From DATJGR01 sp041739525 (GTDB taxonomy: Bacteria; Pseudomonadota; Gammaproteobacteria; Pseudomonadales; Azotimanducaceae), in the NCBI GenBank assembly GCA_041739525.1, contig JBGSNQ010000096.1:1-64000 (forward strand): DNA of 64,000 nucleotides, written 5' to 3'. The first letter of the stretch is position 1; each line of letters opens with the position of its first letter. The notes under the pieces are model-generated. The model searched no databases. It was given only the letters and a program-made list of their open reading frames with translations, and was not told where the DNA came from. The position numbers and the translations under genes were made by a program. Shown piece by piece: positions 15,333 to 24,979 of the stretch.

Positions 15333-17594
15333 TCAGTGACGCCCGTTCTTGATCGCCTTCAGCACTCGCGGCGGCGACATCGGGATGTGCGTCATACGCA
15401 CACCCGCCGCGTTCGACAGTGCGTTGGCGATTGCGGCCAGCGGCGGCACGATCGACGTTTCGCCGACGCCACGCACGCCGTACGGATGCCCGGGGTTCGG
15501 AATCTCGAGGATCTGCGTGTCGATGAACGGCAGGTCTGAGCACACCGGAATGCGGTAGTCGAGGAACCCCGCGTTCTGCAAACGCCCGTCTTTGCCGTAG
15601 ACGTATTCCTCGTTCAGCGCCCAGCCGATGCCTTGTGCAGCGGCACCCTGGAACTGGCCTTCGACATAGTCCGGGTGAATGGCCTTGCCGGCGTCCTGAA
15701 TCACCGTATAGCGCAGCACTTTCGTCTTGCCGGTCTCCGGATCCACTTCGATGTCGCAGATGTGCGTTGCGAACGAAACGCCGGCGCCGTCCGCTACCGT
15801 TTCGTTGTGACCGGCGATCGGCCCACCGGTCTGAGGCGACTTAGCCGCGATCTCGCTCAGCGTCAGCTCGTTGAGATTGCCGTGCTCAGCGCGCAGCGCG
15901 ACCGCACGGCCATCCTTCCAGTCGACGTCCGCGACGTCGATGTCCCACATCTTGGCCGCCCGTGCCTTCAGCACCTGAATGGCGTTGCGCGCCGCGAAGA
16001 TGGTCGCCATGCCTGACGAGAACGTGCCGCGGCTCCCCTCAGTGGTGTCGTTGTGCCCGAGCGACGCGGTGTCTGCGATCGTGCACTTGACGCGGTCGTA
16101 CGGAATGCCGAGTTCTTCGGCAGCCATCAGCGACAACGATGCGCGCGAACCGCCGACGTCGACGGTGCCTACGGTCAGCGACACGGTGCCGTCTACGCCG
16201 ATGTTCAGATCCGTGCACGTTTGCCCGCCGAAGTTGAACCAGAAACCGCACGCCATGCCGCGACCCTGGTTTTTGCCGAGCGGCGCTTTCATGTGCGGAT
16301 GGTTCTTCGCCGCCAGCAGCGTCGGACCGATGCCGATCGGTCCGTACGTCGGGCCGTAGGATGCGCGGGTGCCCTCTTTCGCGGCGTTCTTGATGCGCAG
16401 GTCGATCGGATCCATTTTCAGTTCGGCGGCGAGCAGATCCATCGTGCTCTCTACCGCGAACGCCGCCATCGGCGCCGACGGCGCGCGGTACGCGGCCACC
16501 TTCGGCCGGTTCACGAGCACGTCGTAGCCGATCGATTTCACGTTGGCGAGGTCGTAGCACGCGAACGAGGTCATCGCGCCGAGCATGCCCCAGATCGACG
16601 GGAACGCGCCGTCCTGATAACGCAGCGTTGCGGTCGCGGCGGTGATGCGACCGTCTTTCGTGGCACCGATCTTCACGTCGATCGACGTCGAACAGGTGGG
16701 GCCGGTTGCGCGGAATACTTCGTCGCGGGTCATCACCAGCTTCACCGGGCGGTTCGCCTTGCGCGACAGCGCGAGCGCAACCGGTTCCACCCACACGTGT
16801 GTCTTGCCGCCGAAGCCGCCGCCGATTTCCGACGACGTGACTTTCAGCTTCGCGATGTCCATCCCGAGCAGCGCGGCGCAGACGTTGCGGAACGTGAAGT
16901 GCCCTTGCGTGGTGACCCACAGTTCACCCTGCCCGTCGGGACCGACGCTGGCGAGACACGCATGCGGCTCGATGTAACCCTGATGCGTCTGCTCGGTCTT
17001 GTAGCTGCGTTCGACGATGACGTCGGCCTGCTTGAAGCCGGCCTCGATATCGCCGTGTCCGAACTCGGATTTCTGCGACACGTTCGATGCTTTGGTCGGC
17101 TTCGGTTCGATGCCCGTGGTGCGGACGTGGGGTTGCACGATCGGCGCGTTGGGCGTCATCGCTTCGTCCACGTCGGTGACGTGCGGCAGCACTTCGTAGT
17201 CGACCTTGATCAGCTTCAACGCCTGACGCGCGGTTTCGGCGTCGATTGCAGCGACCGCCGCAACGGCGTGGCCGTCGTACAGCGCCCGTCCACGCGCCAT
17301 GCAGTTCTCGAGCATGTCGAACATGCCGCGGTCGCCTTTCGTAAGGTCCGGCAGATCGGCGCTGGTGATGATCGCTTTGACGCCTTTCAGCTTTTCGGCC
17401 TTAGACGTATCGATCTTCTTGATCTTCGCGTGGGCATGCGGCGAGCGCAGCACCAGTCCGACGAGTTGCCCCGCCGCGGACGCATCCGCGCCATATCGCG
17501 CGCGCCCCGTGACCTTGTCGACGCCATCGGGCCGCGGCGGTCGCGTACCGACGATCTTGAATTCCTGATTGGTGAATGTCGTATCGGTTGCCAT
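15333..17594 (-). CDS. Molybdenum hydroxylase large subunit (xanthine dehydrogenase family)
   Basis: A 753-residue catalytic subunit binding the Mo-pterin cofactor. Typical motifs are the N-terminal RPDGVDKVTGRARYGAD, the cofactor segment EIGGGFGGKTHVWVEP, the substrate loop AYRAPSAPMAAF, and the C-terminal RGVGETSIVPPLAAIANAL carrying the catalytic Glu. The loop is not the AYxCSFR of form I CO dehydrogenase, so it is not a CO oxidiser of that type; it is closer to aromatic or N-heterocycle hydroxylases. The ATG at 17594 follows GGAGG. It is third in an operon after the FAD and iron-sulfur subunits. The substrate is unknown. Confidence 0.92.
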   Translation of the reverse strand: MATDTTFTNQEFKIVGTRPPRPDGVDKVTGRARYGADASAAGQLVGLVLRSPHAHAKIKKIDTSKAEKLKGVKAIITSADLPDLTKGDRGMFDMLENCMARGRALYDGHAVAAVAAIDAETARQALKLIKVDYEVLPHVTDVDEAMTPNAPIVQPHVRTTGIEPKPTKASNVSQKSEFGHGDIEAGFKQADVIVERSYKTEQTHQGYIEPHACLASVGPDGQGELWVTTQGHFTFRNVCAALLGMDIAKLKVTSSEIGGGFGGKTHVWVEPVALALSRKANRPVKLVMTRDEVFRATGPTCSTSIDVKIGATKDGRITAATATLRYQDGAFPSIWGMLGAMTSFACYDLANVKSIGYDVLVNRPKVAAYRAPSAPMAAFAVESTMDLLAAELKMDPIDLRIKNAAKEGTRASYGPTYGPIGIGPTLLAAKNHPHMKAPLGKNQGRGMACGFWFNFGGQTCTDLNIGVDGTVSLTVGTVDVGGSRASLSLMAAEELGIPYDRVKCTIADTASLGHNDTTEGSRGTFSSGMATIFAARNAIQVLKARAAKMWDIDVADVDWKDGRAVALRAEHGNLNELTLSEIAAKSPQTGGPIAGHNETVADGAGVSFATHICDIEVDPETGKTKVLRYTVIQDAGKAIHPDYVEGQFQGAAAQGIGWALNEEYVYGKDGRLQNAGFLDYRIPVCSDLPFIDTQILEIPNPGHPYGVRGVGETSIVPPLAAIANALSNAAGVRMTHIPMSPPRVLKAIKNGRH

Positions 17595-17635
17595 CGATTC
17601 GCCTCCGGCGTTTCTCTCAGTGATAGTCGCAACGA

Positions 17636-18121
17636 CTAGCGTTGCTTCCTGATTTCTTTCGCGGCCGCGCTTACGGCGCGAACGATCTTGTCGTATCCGG
17701 TGCAGCGGCACAGGTTACCGGCCAGTGCATAGCGGATCTGCTCCTCGTTCGGATCGGGGTTGCGGTCGAGCAGCGCTTTGGCCGCTACGAGAAAACCCGG
17801 TGTACAGATGCCGCACTGCAGCGCTGCGTGCTCGATGAACTTGCTCTGCAGCGGGTGCAGCTTGCCGCCGGTCGAAAGGCCTTCGACGGTGGTCACTTCC
17901 CGGCCCTCGGCTTCGGCGCCGAGCACGAGGCACGAACACACCAGGCGACCATCGACGGTAACGCTGCACGCACCACAGTCGCCGGTGCCGCAACCTTCCT
18001 TCGCGCCAGTCAACCCGAGCCGGTTGCGCAGCACATCGAGCAACGTCTCGCGCGGCGAACAGACGTATTCGACGGCATCGCCGTTGATCGTGGTCGCGAC
18101 GTGAATTCCCTCAGACATCAT
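17636..18121 (-). CDS. Molybdenum hydroxylase 2Fe-2S subunit
   Basis: A 161-residue electron-transfer subunit. The ferredoxin-type cluster ligands are C44, C49, C52 and C64 (CGTGDCGAC... C). The second, domain-II cluster uses C103, C106, C138 and C140 (QCGICTPG and NLCRCTGY). Both sets are complete, so it should be functional. The ATG at 18121 shares a base with the TAA stop of the FAD subunit (TAATG), meaning coupled translation. It passes electrons from the Mo subunit to FAD. Confidence 0.95.
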   Translation of the reverse strand: MMSEGIHVATTINGDAVEYVCSPRETLLDVLRNRLGLTGAKEGCGTGDCGACSVTVDGRLVCSCLVLGAEAEGREVTTVEGLSTGGKLHPLQSKFIEHAALQCGICTPGFLVAAKALLDRNPDPNEEQIRYALAGNLCRCTGYDKIVRAVSAAAKEIRKQR

Positions 18122-18978
18122 TAACCCCCTGCACGCTGATAGGCGATTCCGGCCGCACGGCGTGCAAGAACGCCCGCAACCTCTGTTCTGAATTCGATGG
18201 TGCCGCGCTTGTCGTCGATCGGCTTGCACGCCGCTTCGCACGCCGCCGCCATTTTCGCGAGCGCTGCGTCGTCGAGCTTGGTGCCAACGATCGCTTTGGC
18301 CGCTGCCGGCACCAGCACCACGGTCGGCCCTACCGCACCGAGCGCAACGCGGGCTTTCTTGACCACACCCTTCGGCCCGAGCGTGAGGCATACACCCGCG
18401 CTCACCACCGCGATGTCCATTTCGGTGCGCGGAATGAACCGCAGATACGCATCACCGGATTTGGGCGCCGGCTTCGGCAGCGTGACCGCCTCGATCACCT
18501 CGCCTTTCTTGAGCGACGTCTTGCCGGGACCGGTAACGACATCCTCTACCGCGATGGTGCGCTTGCCTTTAGGCCCGACGACCGCCGCCTTCGCGCCCGC
18601 CGCAACCATCGCCGGAACGCTGTCCGCAGCGGGCGACGCATTGCACAGATTGCCCACGATGGTGCAGCGGCTCTGAATTTGATCGGAGCCGATCAGGTTC
18701 GCCGCCTCCACCACCCCCGGCCACGCTTTCTTGAGCGCCTCGTTTTCCCCGAGTGCCGCGCACGGTACCGCCCCGCCGATCCGGAAGCCGGATGCGGTCT
18801 TGCTAACCGTCTGCATGGACGGTATCCGCTTAACGTCGACCACCAGTTCGGGTTCGATCATGCCGCTCTTGAGGCGGACCAACAGGTCCGAGCCTCCCGC
18901 CAGCACGAAGGCACTGCCTTTCGCCTTGGCCAGCAATCCCGCCGCTTCCTTGATGGTCTTGGGTGCTTCGTATCTCAT
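18121..18978 (-). CDS. Molybdenum hydroxylase FAD-binding subunit
   Basis: A 285-residue flavoprotein of the CoxM/XdhB type. FAD motifs are FVLAGGSDLLVRLKSG (about residues 24-39) and TIVGNLCNASPAADSVPA (about 108-125), the latter the usual TxGGNL/ASPAAD pyrophosphate loop. The C-terminal CO-dehydrogenase flavoprotein domain follows. It is the first gene of the operon; upstream, a 270-base gap separates it from the divergent RND pump. The ATG at 18978 begins the conserved RYEAPKTIKEA strand. Confidence 0.92.
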   Translation of the reverse strand: MRYEAPKTIKEAAGLLAKAKGSAFVLAGGSDLLVRLKSGMIEPELVVDVKRIPSMQTVSKTASGFRIGGAVPCAALGENEALKKAWPGVVEAANLIGSDQIQSRCTIVGNLCNASPAADSVPAMVAAGAKAAVVGPKGKRTIAVEDVVTGPGKTSLKKGEVIEAVTLPKPAPKSGDAYLRFIPRTEMDIAVVSAGVCLTLGPKGVVKKARVALGAVGPTVVLVPAAAKAIVGTKLDDAALAKMAAACEAACKPIDDKRGTIEFRTEVAGVLARRAAGIAYQRAGG

Positions 18979-19249
18979 CGCCCGGTGGTCTCCCCGTTTT
19001 TTTGTCGAGCCATTCCGACGGGCAATCGTGCATACATTGGTCGCGGCCAGCAAGCGTCTCCACTCGCTTTCGGGCAGAGACTGGGCACGACTGAGAGCCC
19101 TAGCCAAGGTACAATCGCCGCCTCAGATCCGAGCAATCGCCCCTCAAGTAGTCTGTTAGGCCCGCGAGCCAGGCATCTCCGTCAGCGTGGCCACTGATCC
19201 GGCGTAAGTCGCTACGACAATCGGACGAACCGCTAGTGCAGGAGTTTCC

Positions 19250-20416
19250 ATGCGGCGCCCCAGCCGGTGTGTGTTAATCATTGCCCTGATCTGCGCAGGC
19301 TGTGGCCAGGCCGGAAACGGCGGACCGCAGCAAGGCGGCACGCCGGAAGTAGGCGTAGTAACGATTCAACCTCAGGAGGCGGTACTCACCGCCGAACTGC
19401 CTGGGCGTACGCAGCCGTACGAGGTTTCAGACGTGCGCCCGCAGGTGAACGGCATTCTGAAGAAGCGGTTGTTCACCGAGGGCAGTGTCGTTCAGGCCGG
19501 GCAACCGCTCTATCAGATCGACGACACGCTGTATCAAGCCGCATACAGCAGCGCCAAGGCGCAACTCGCGAACGCGAAAGCAGCACTCACCACCGCAAAG
19601 CTCAAAGCCGACCGATACGTTTCGTTGCGTGAGCAGAAGTCGATCAGCCAACAGGATTACGACGACGCGCAGGCAGCGTTGCAACAGGCGCTCGCAAACG
19701 TCGAGCAGCAGCAGGCCAATGTCGAGTCGGCACGCATCACTCTGGGCTACACGCGCATTACTGCGCCGATCACCGGCAAGATCGGCCGCTCGTATCTGAC
19801 CCAGGGCGCGCTGGTCGAAGCAAACCAGGATCAGGCGCTTGCAACGATTCAGACGCTCGATCCGATCTACGTCGACATGAATCAATCGAGCAGCGAATTG
19901 CTTGCGCTGCGCCGCGCAGTGGCACACGAAGGTGACGGCTCGACCACCGCCAACGTCACGCTGACGCTCGACGACGGCACCGCGTATCCGCATCAGGGCA
20001 CGTTTCAGTTTCAGGAAGTGTCGGTGGATACCACCACCGGTTCGGTAACGCTGCGAGCGCAGTTCCCGAATCCGGACGGCGTGTTGTTGCCGGGGATGTT
20101 CGTGCGCGCGCGCATCATCGAGGGCGTCGAACCGAACGCACTGCTGGTTCCGCAACGCGGCGTGAGCCGCGACGAACGCGGCAACGCAACCGCGTTGATC
20201 GTCGACGCCGACGGCATCGTTCAGATTCGCAAACTCGCAGTCGGGCAAACGGTCGGCACGAACTGGCTGGTGAAGAGCGGCATCAATCCCGGCGATCGGG
20301 TGATCGTCGAAGGGCTGCAATACGCGCATGCCGGCCAGAAAGCGAACGCGGTCGCATTCGTCGCGCGCGACGACACACCCTCATCTCCGGCGGCATCACA
20401 CGAAGGATCGAAGTAA
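19250..20416 (+). CDS. RND efflux periplasmic adaptor lipoprotein
   Basis: A 388-residue AcrA/MexA-type membrane fusion protein. The signal ends in the lipobox ICAGC (C18), so it is a lipid-anchored periplasmic protein. The lipoyl/barrel halves (ELPGRTQPYEVSDVRPQVNGIL and ITAPITGKIGR) flank a helical hairpin (about residues 95-165, rich in A, Q and K). A C-terminal domain with VPQRGVSRDERGN follows. It precedes the pump gene by six bases and so is in the same operon. It links the inner-membrane pump to an outer-membrane channel, which is not encoded nearby. Confidence 0.93.
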   Translation: MRRPSRCVLIIALICAGCGQAGNGGPQQGGTPEVGVVTIQPQEAVLTAELPGRTQPYEVSDVRPQVNGILKKRLFTEGSVVQAGQPLYQIDDTLYQAAYSSAKAQLANAKAALTTAKLKADRYVSLREQKSISQQDYDDAQAALQQALANVEQQQANVESARITLGYTRITAPITGKIGRSYLTQGALVEANQDQALATIQTLDPIYVDMNQSSSELLALRRAVAHEGDGSTTANVTLTLDDGTAYPHQGTFQFQEVSVDTTTGSVTLRAQFPNPDGVLLPGMFVRARIIEGVEPNALLVPQRGVSRDERGNATALIVDADGIVQIRKLAVGQTVGTNWLVKSGINPGDRVIVEGLQYAHAGQKANAVAFVARDDTPSSPAASHEGSK

Positions 20417-20422
20417 GAGAGC

Positions 20423-23400
20423 ATGCTGTCGCGTTTCTTCATCGACCGGCCGATCTTCGCGTGGGTCATCGCGATCTTCATCGCGCTCGCCGGTCTGCTC
20501 GCGATCGTTCGGCTGCCGGTGGAGCAATATCCCAGCATCGCGCCGCCGCAGGTGGTGATTCAGACGACGTATCCCGGTGCGTCGGCGGAGACCGCGCAGA
20601 ACTCCGTAACACAAGTCATCGAGCAGCAGCTCACCGGCATCGACAACCTGATGTACTTCGCGTCCACCACCGGTTCCACCGGCCAGGTGCAGATCACCGC
20701 CACGTTCCTCGCCGGCACCGACCCCGACATCGCGCAGGTGCAGGTACAGAACAAAGTGCAGCAGGCGACTTCGCGGCTGCCGCAGGAAGTGACGCAACAA
20801 GGCGTGGTGGTGCAGAAGTCGCAATTCAGCTTTCAGCTGATCGTCGGCATCTCCGACACGATGGGGCGTTACAACAACATCGACATTTCCGACTACCTCG
20901 GCAGCCGCCTGCTCGATCCGATCTCGCGCGTGCCCGGCGTCGGCGACGTGCAGGTGTTCGGTTCGCCTTACGCGATGCGCATCTGGCTCGATCCGTACAA
21001 GCTCGTTTCGTACAACCTCACACCCGCCGATGTGCGCGACGCCGTGCGGGCGCAGAACACGCAGGTATCGGCCGGCGAAATCGGCGCGCAACCGGCCACC
21101 GCGGCGCAGGAACTCAACGCAACCGTCACGGCGCAAAGTCGCCTCACCACGCCTGAGCAGTTCCGCAACATCATTCTGAAGAGCGCAAGCTCCGGCGCCT
21201 CAGTGCGGTTGTCAGATGTTGCGCGCGTGGAGATCGGCGCCGACAGCTACCAGGTGATCAGCCGCTTGAACGGCCGGCCGGCCGCCGGTATGACCGTACG
21301 TCTGGCGCCCGGCGCCAACGCGCTGACGACGATCGACGCCGTCAAGAAACGTGCGACTGAACTCGCCGCTTCACTGCCCGAAGGCATGGAGCTGTCGTTC
21401 CCGGTAGACAACACCCGCTTCATCCGCATTTCGATCCGCGAAGTCATCTACACGCTGATCGAAGCGATCGCGCTGGTGATTCTCGTGATGTGGGTATTCC
21501 TGCAGAACTGGCGCACTACGCTGATTCCCGCCATCGCGGTGCCGGTGGTGTTGCTGGGCACGTTCGGTGCGCTCGCGGTATTCGGCTACACCATCAACAC
21601 ACTCACGCTGTTCGCGTTGGTGTTATCCATCGGCTTACTCGTGGACGACGCCATCGTGGTGCTAGAGAACGTCGAGCGCATCATGCGCGAGGAGCAGCTG
21701 TCGCCGCGCGACGCCACTCGCAAGTCGATGCAGCAGATCACCGGCGCGCTGGTCGCCATTGCACTGGTGCTATCGGCCGTGTTCGTACCGATGGCGTTCT
21801 TCGGTGGCTCTACCGGCGTGATCTATCGCCAGTTCTCCGTAACGATCGTGTCGGCGATGGTGCTGTCGATTTTCGTCGCGCTCGTGCTGACGCCGGCGTT
21901 GTGCGCCACGCTTTTGAAGGCGGTGCCGCTCGGACACGCGGAACGCCACGGCTGGTTCTTCACGAAGTTCAATTCGACGTTCGAGAACGGTCGCGACCGC
22001 TACGTGCGCGCGCTGGAACGTATTCTCGGCCGACGCGGCAGATCGATGGTGCTGTACGGCATCATCGTGGCGGTGATGGCGGTGCTGCTGATACGCATGC
22101 CCACCGGCTTTTTCCCGGCCGAGGACCAGGGCGGCCTCTTCACGCCGATCACGCTGCCGGTGGGGGCAATGCAATCGCGCACGCTCGAGGTCGCGAAACA
22201 GGTGGAGCATTTCTACCTGGTAGATGAAAAAGACAACGTGCACACGATCTTCATCGTGGCCGGTTTCAGCTTTGCGGGTCAGGGGCAGAACACCGGTCAG
22301 GCCTTCGTGAACCTCACCGACTGGGACGAGCGACCCGGCGAGGCGAACAGCGCGCAAGCGATCGTCGGCCGTGCGTTCAAGACGTTCTCGAAAATTCGCG
22401 ATGCGCAGATCTTCCCGCTGCTGCCGTCGCCCGTGCGCGAACTCGGCAACTCCACGGGTTTCGAAATGGAGCTCGAAGATCGCGGCGACCTCGGCCACGA
22501 GGCGTTGATGGCCGCGCGCGACCAGTTGCTCGCTGCTGCACACAAGAGCCCGCTACTCGCACAAGTGCGCCAGAACGGCCTCGACGACACGCCACAGCTG
22601 CACCTCGAAGTGGATCAGGCGAAAGCAAACGCGCTGGGCATTTCGGTAGCCGACATCAACGCGACGCTGTCGGCCGCGTGGGGTGGTTCGTACATCAACG
22701 ACTTCATCGACCGTGGTCGCGTGAAGCGCGTGTACATGCAGGGCGACGCGCCGTTCCGGATGGCGCCGGAAGATCTGGAGCGCTGGTACGTGCGATCGGC
22801 TACCGGAACGATGGCGCCGTTCTCGTCGTTCATGAACTGGCAATGGAAGCAGGGCCCGGCCCGGCTCGAACGCTACAACGGCCGGCCCGCACTCAACATT
22901 CAAGGGCAAGGTGCACCCGGCGTCAGCTCCGGTACCGCGATGGACGAAATGGAACGGCTCGTCGCCGAGCTGCCGAAGGGCTTCGGTCTCGAATGGACCG
23001 GCGCGTCGTATCAGGAACGGCTCTCGGGCGCACAAGCACCGGCGCTTTACACCATCTCGCTGCTCGTCGTCTTCCTGTGTCTCGCGGCACTGTACGAAAG
23101 TTGGGCGGTGCCGGTGGCCGTGATGCTGGTGGTGCCGCTCGGCATTGTCGGCGCCGTGCTCGCAGCCACGTTGCGCGGCCTCGTCAACGACATCTATTTC
23201 CAGGTGGGCCTGCTCGCCACCATGGGGCTCGCGGCAAAGAACGCGATCCTGATTGTCGAGTTCGCCGAGGCGGAACTGCGCAGCGGGGTGGATGCCGTCG
23301 AAGCGGCATTGCGCGCCTCGCGGTTGCGATTGCGGCCGATCCTGATGACGTCGTTCGCATTCATCGCAGGCGTGTTTCCGTTGGTGGTGGCGACTGGAGC

Positions 23401-23548
23401 GGGTGCTGCCAGCCAGAACGACATCGGCACAGGTGTGGTCGGAGGAATGTTCACCGGGGTGATGCTGGCGATCTTCTTCGTGCCCGTGTTCTTCGTGATC
23501 GTACGGCGAAGAGCGAAGTTGCCAACGGCTTCGCTGGGGCCGGTTTAG
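20423..23548 (+). CDS. RND efflux pump, HAE1 (AcrB/MexB) family
   Basis: A 1041-residue inner-membrane proton-driven exporter of hydrophobic compounds. It starts FFIDRPIFAWVIAIFIALAG. The proton-relay acids are seen in helix 4, SIGLLVDDAIVVLENVERI. Late helices carry GLAAKNAILIVEFAE. The length and the duplicated architecture are those of a full pump with porter and docking domains. It follows its adaptor gene at once, and a repeat element and gene fragment lie downstream. The drug or solvent range cannot be deduced. Confidence 0.95.
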   Translation: MLSRFFIDRPIFAWVIAIFIALAGLLAIVRLPVEQYPSIAPPQVVIQTTYPGASAETAQNSVTQVIEQQLTGIDNLMYFASTTGSTGQVQITATFLAGTDPDIAQVQVQNKVQQATSRLPQEVTQQGVVVQKSQFSFQLIVGISDTMGRYNNIDISDYLGSRLLDPISRVPGVGDVQVFGSPYAMRIWLDPYKLVSYNLTPADVRDAVRAQNTQVSAGEIGAQPATAAQELNATVTAQSRLTTPEQFRNIILKSASSGASVRLSDVARVEIGADSYQVISRLNGRPAAGMTVRLAPGANALTTIDAVKKRATELAASLPEGMELSFPVDNTRFIRISIREVIYTLIEAIALVILVMWVFLQNWRTTLIPAIAVPVVLLGTFGALAVFGYTINTLTLFALVLSIGLLVDDAIVVLENVERIMREEQLSPRDATRKSMQQITGALVAIALVLSAVFVPMAFFGGSTGVIYRQFSVTIVSAMVLSIFVALVLTPALCATLLKAVPLGHAERHGWFFTKFNSTFENGRDRYVRALERILGRRGRSMVLYGIIVAVMAVLLIRMPTGFFPAEDQGGLFTPITLPVGAMQSRTLEVAKQVEHFYLVDEKDNVHTIFIVAGFSFAGQGQNTGQAFVNLTDWDERPGEANSAQAIVGRAFKTFSKIRDAQIFPLLPSPVRELGNSTGFEMELEDRGDLGHEALMAARDQLLAAAHKSPLLAQVRQNGLDDTPQLHLEVDQAKANALGISVADINATLSAAWGGSYINDFIDRGRVKRVYMQGDAPFRMAPEDLERWYVRSATGTMAPFSSFMNWQWKQGPARLERYNGRPALNIQGQGAPGVSSGTAMDEMERLVAELPKGFGLEWTGASYQERLSGAQAPALYTISLLVVFLCLAALYESWAVPVAVMLVVPLGIVGAVLAATLRGLVNDIYFQVGLLATMGLAAKNAILIVEFAEAELRSGVDAVEAALRASRLRLRPILMTSFAFIAGVFPLVVATGAGAASQNDIGTGVVGGMFTGVMLAIFFVPVFFVIVRRRAKLPTASLGPV

Positions 23549-23593
23549 CGATCCGTCTCCCTTGATGCAGCTAGCGAGGCCTCACGGCGCCGC

Positions 23594-23812
23594 GGAACAT
23601 CGCCCTTTTCAATTCCGACTTGATTCGGCGTCAGCAGCCTACTTGGCGGCGGTCGGCTCGATCTTGCGCGTGAACGGGGTTGACCGGCTTGTTCGGGCGG
23701 GCTTGGTTTGACACTAGGGGGACGGTGGTGCAATCGGCGCGGTCGTCGTTGGATTACCTGGTGCGGGTTGGGCTGCCACCGGTGGCCGCCTGGAACCATC
23801 GCCCCAATCAAT
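23594..23812 (+). repeat. Dispersed ~200-bp repeat, copy A
   Basis: The first of three related copies in the window. It begins with an end sequence GAACATCGCCC, has a G-rich core at 23689-23730 containing GCTTGGTTTGACACTAGGGG, then GCGGGTTGGGC, and ends with ACCATCGCCCCAATCAATT. Copies B and C beside the transposase gene at 35 kb share both ends and the core. It occupies most of a 518-base gap after the RND pump, and a gene fragment follows at once. Confidence 0.65.
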
Positions 23813-23816
23813 TGGG

Positions 23817-24000
23817 TATGGCTGCGGGACATCAGCGACTCGACGAACGATTGGTGTGTCATCGGCGGGACCGGAACGTACGTCGGCGCGACGTGCGGCG
23901 GAACTACCAAGCTCGCGAAGACAATGCCGGACGGAACGCCCGCATTCGCATCGAAGGGAAGCCTCACGACGCAATTCGACCAGGTCGCGCGGCCGAGATG
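23817..24000 (+). pseudogene. Fragment of a secreted-type protein
   Basis: After repeat copy A, the frame of 23852 reads WCVIGGTGTYVGATCGGT and then MPDGTPAFASKGSLT. This glycine/threonine-rich pattern (GGTGxYxGxxGxG) belongs to the C-terminal half of small secreted beta-barrel proteins. No start codon or N-terminal half is present, and after about 24000 the sequence loses the pattern. It looks like a gene whose front was lost at the repeat boundary. The identification is tentative. Confidence 0.4.
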
Positions 24001-24066
24001 CGGCTACTCTCTACGAAGCCGCATCTCAACCTGCTACTCGCTTCTCGCTTCCTTAGCGAAGACTGA

Positions 24067-24918
24067 TTACGCCTCCGCCCTGCGCGCCCACTCGACAACG
24101 TTCACCTGGTCGTCGAGGTAACGCAGCGTGTCGGCTTCGCCAAGCGTGGGCAGTGAAATCACCGCACGATTCACACCCAGCTCGGCCAGCTGCGCCAGTG
24201 CCGCCTCGTCAGCGAGCATACTGAGGGCGCTAACGTCGATCTCGCTGCGGTTACGTCCGGCCTTTGCGCACTCTTCGTTCAGTTGCTGCATCTGCTGCGG
24301 AAAGTTCGGCAACGCAATCGGGAACCAGCCGTCGCAGTATTCGACCAGCCGGCGAATTGCCCACGGCGACTGTGCACCCATGTAGATCGGCGGATGCGGC
24401 TTACGCGCCGGTTTCGGTTCCACCCACACCGGATCGAAGTCGACGAATTTGCCGTGGAATGCCGCGTCCTTCTGGGTCCACATCGCCTTCATCGCGAGCA
24501 CGTGTTCGCGCAGTACCGCCCAGCGGTCTTCGTAGCGCACGCCGTGGTTCTCCAGTTCCTCGCGGTTCCAGCCTGCGCCGACGCCGAACAGAAACCGTCC
24601 GTTCGACAACGAATCGAGCGACGCGATTCGTTTGGCAAGTGCAATCGGGTGATGCTCCGGTACGAGGCAGATTCCGGTGCCGATGTTCAGCCGCTGCGTA
24701 ACCGCGGCCACCTGCGCCAGATACGTGAACGGTTCGTAGGCTTCCCAATAGATGCTGGGCAGGTCGCCACCCGGTGGATACGGAGTTTTGCGCGACGCAG
24801 GGATGTGCGTGTGCTCGACGACCCACAACGAATCGAAGCCGCGCTCTTCGAGTGCGCGGCCGAGCGTGGTCGGGTGGATCGAGTAGTCGGTCGGGAATGT
24901 CGAGACGCCAACGCGCAT
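24067..24918 (-). CDS. LLM-class flavin/F420-dependent oxidoreductase
   Basis: A 283-residue TIM-barrel enzyme of the luciferase-like superfamily. Clear marks are RALEERGFDSLWVVEHTHIP, TGICLVPEHHPIALAKRIASLDSLSNGRFLFGVGAGWNREE and PPIYMGAQSPWAIRRLVEYCDGWFP. The segment GVGAGWN with the following charged residues resembles TIGR03619-type F420-dependent members, although FMN cannot be excluded. The ATG at 24918 opens on RVGVSTFPTDY. It follows the BVMO gene by 61 bases on the same strand, so the two oxidative enzymes may act in one pathway. Confidence 0.88.
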   Translation of the reverse strand: MRVGVSTFPTDYSIHPTTLGRALEERGFDSLWVVEHTHIPASRKTPYPPGGDLPSIYWEAYEPFTYLAQVAAVTQRLNIGTGICLVPEHHPIALAKRIASLDSLSNGRFLFGVGAGWNREELENHGVRYEDRWAVLREHVLAMKAMWTQKDAAFHGKFVDFDPVWVEPKPARKPHPPIYMGAQSPWAIRRLVEYCDGWFPIALPNFPQQMQQLNEECAKAGRNRSEIDVSALSMLADEAALAQLAELGVNRAVISLPTLGEADTLRYLDDQVNVVEWARRAEA

Positions 24919-24979
24919 CAGAAATGCTCCGCAGATTCGGGTTCTGGTCCAGGTGTTCAGTTCAATACAACGCCGCGAA

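Noticed and set aside
16053..17639. 528-codon plus-strand ORF opposite the molybdenum hydroxylase large subunit
   Set aside because: It is an antisense shadow of a GC-rich gene; the composition is Arg/His-rich with no domain, while the minus strand is a clear enzyme.
19101..19115. TACAAT (19110-19115) as a sigma-70 -10 box for the RND operon
   Set aside because: No acceptable -35 lies 16-18 bases upstream, and the gene start is 135 bases away; left unassigned.
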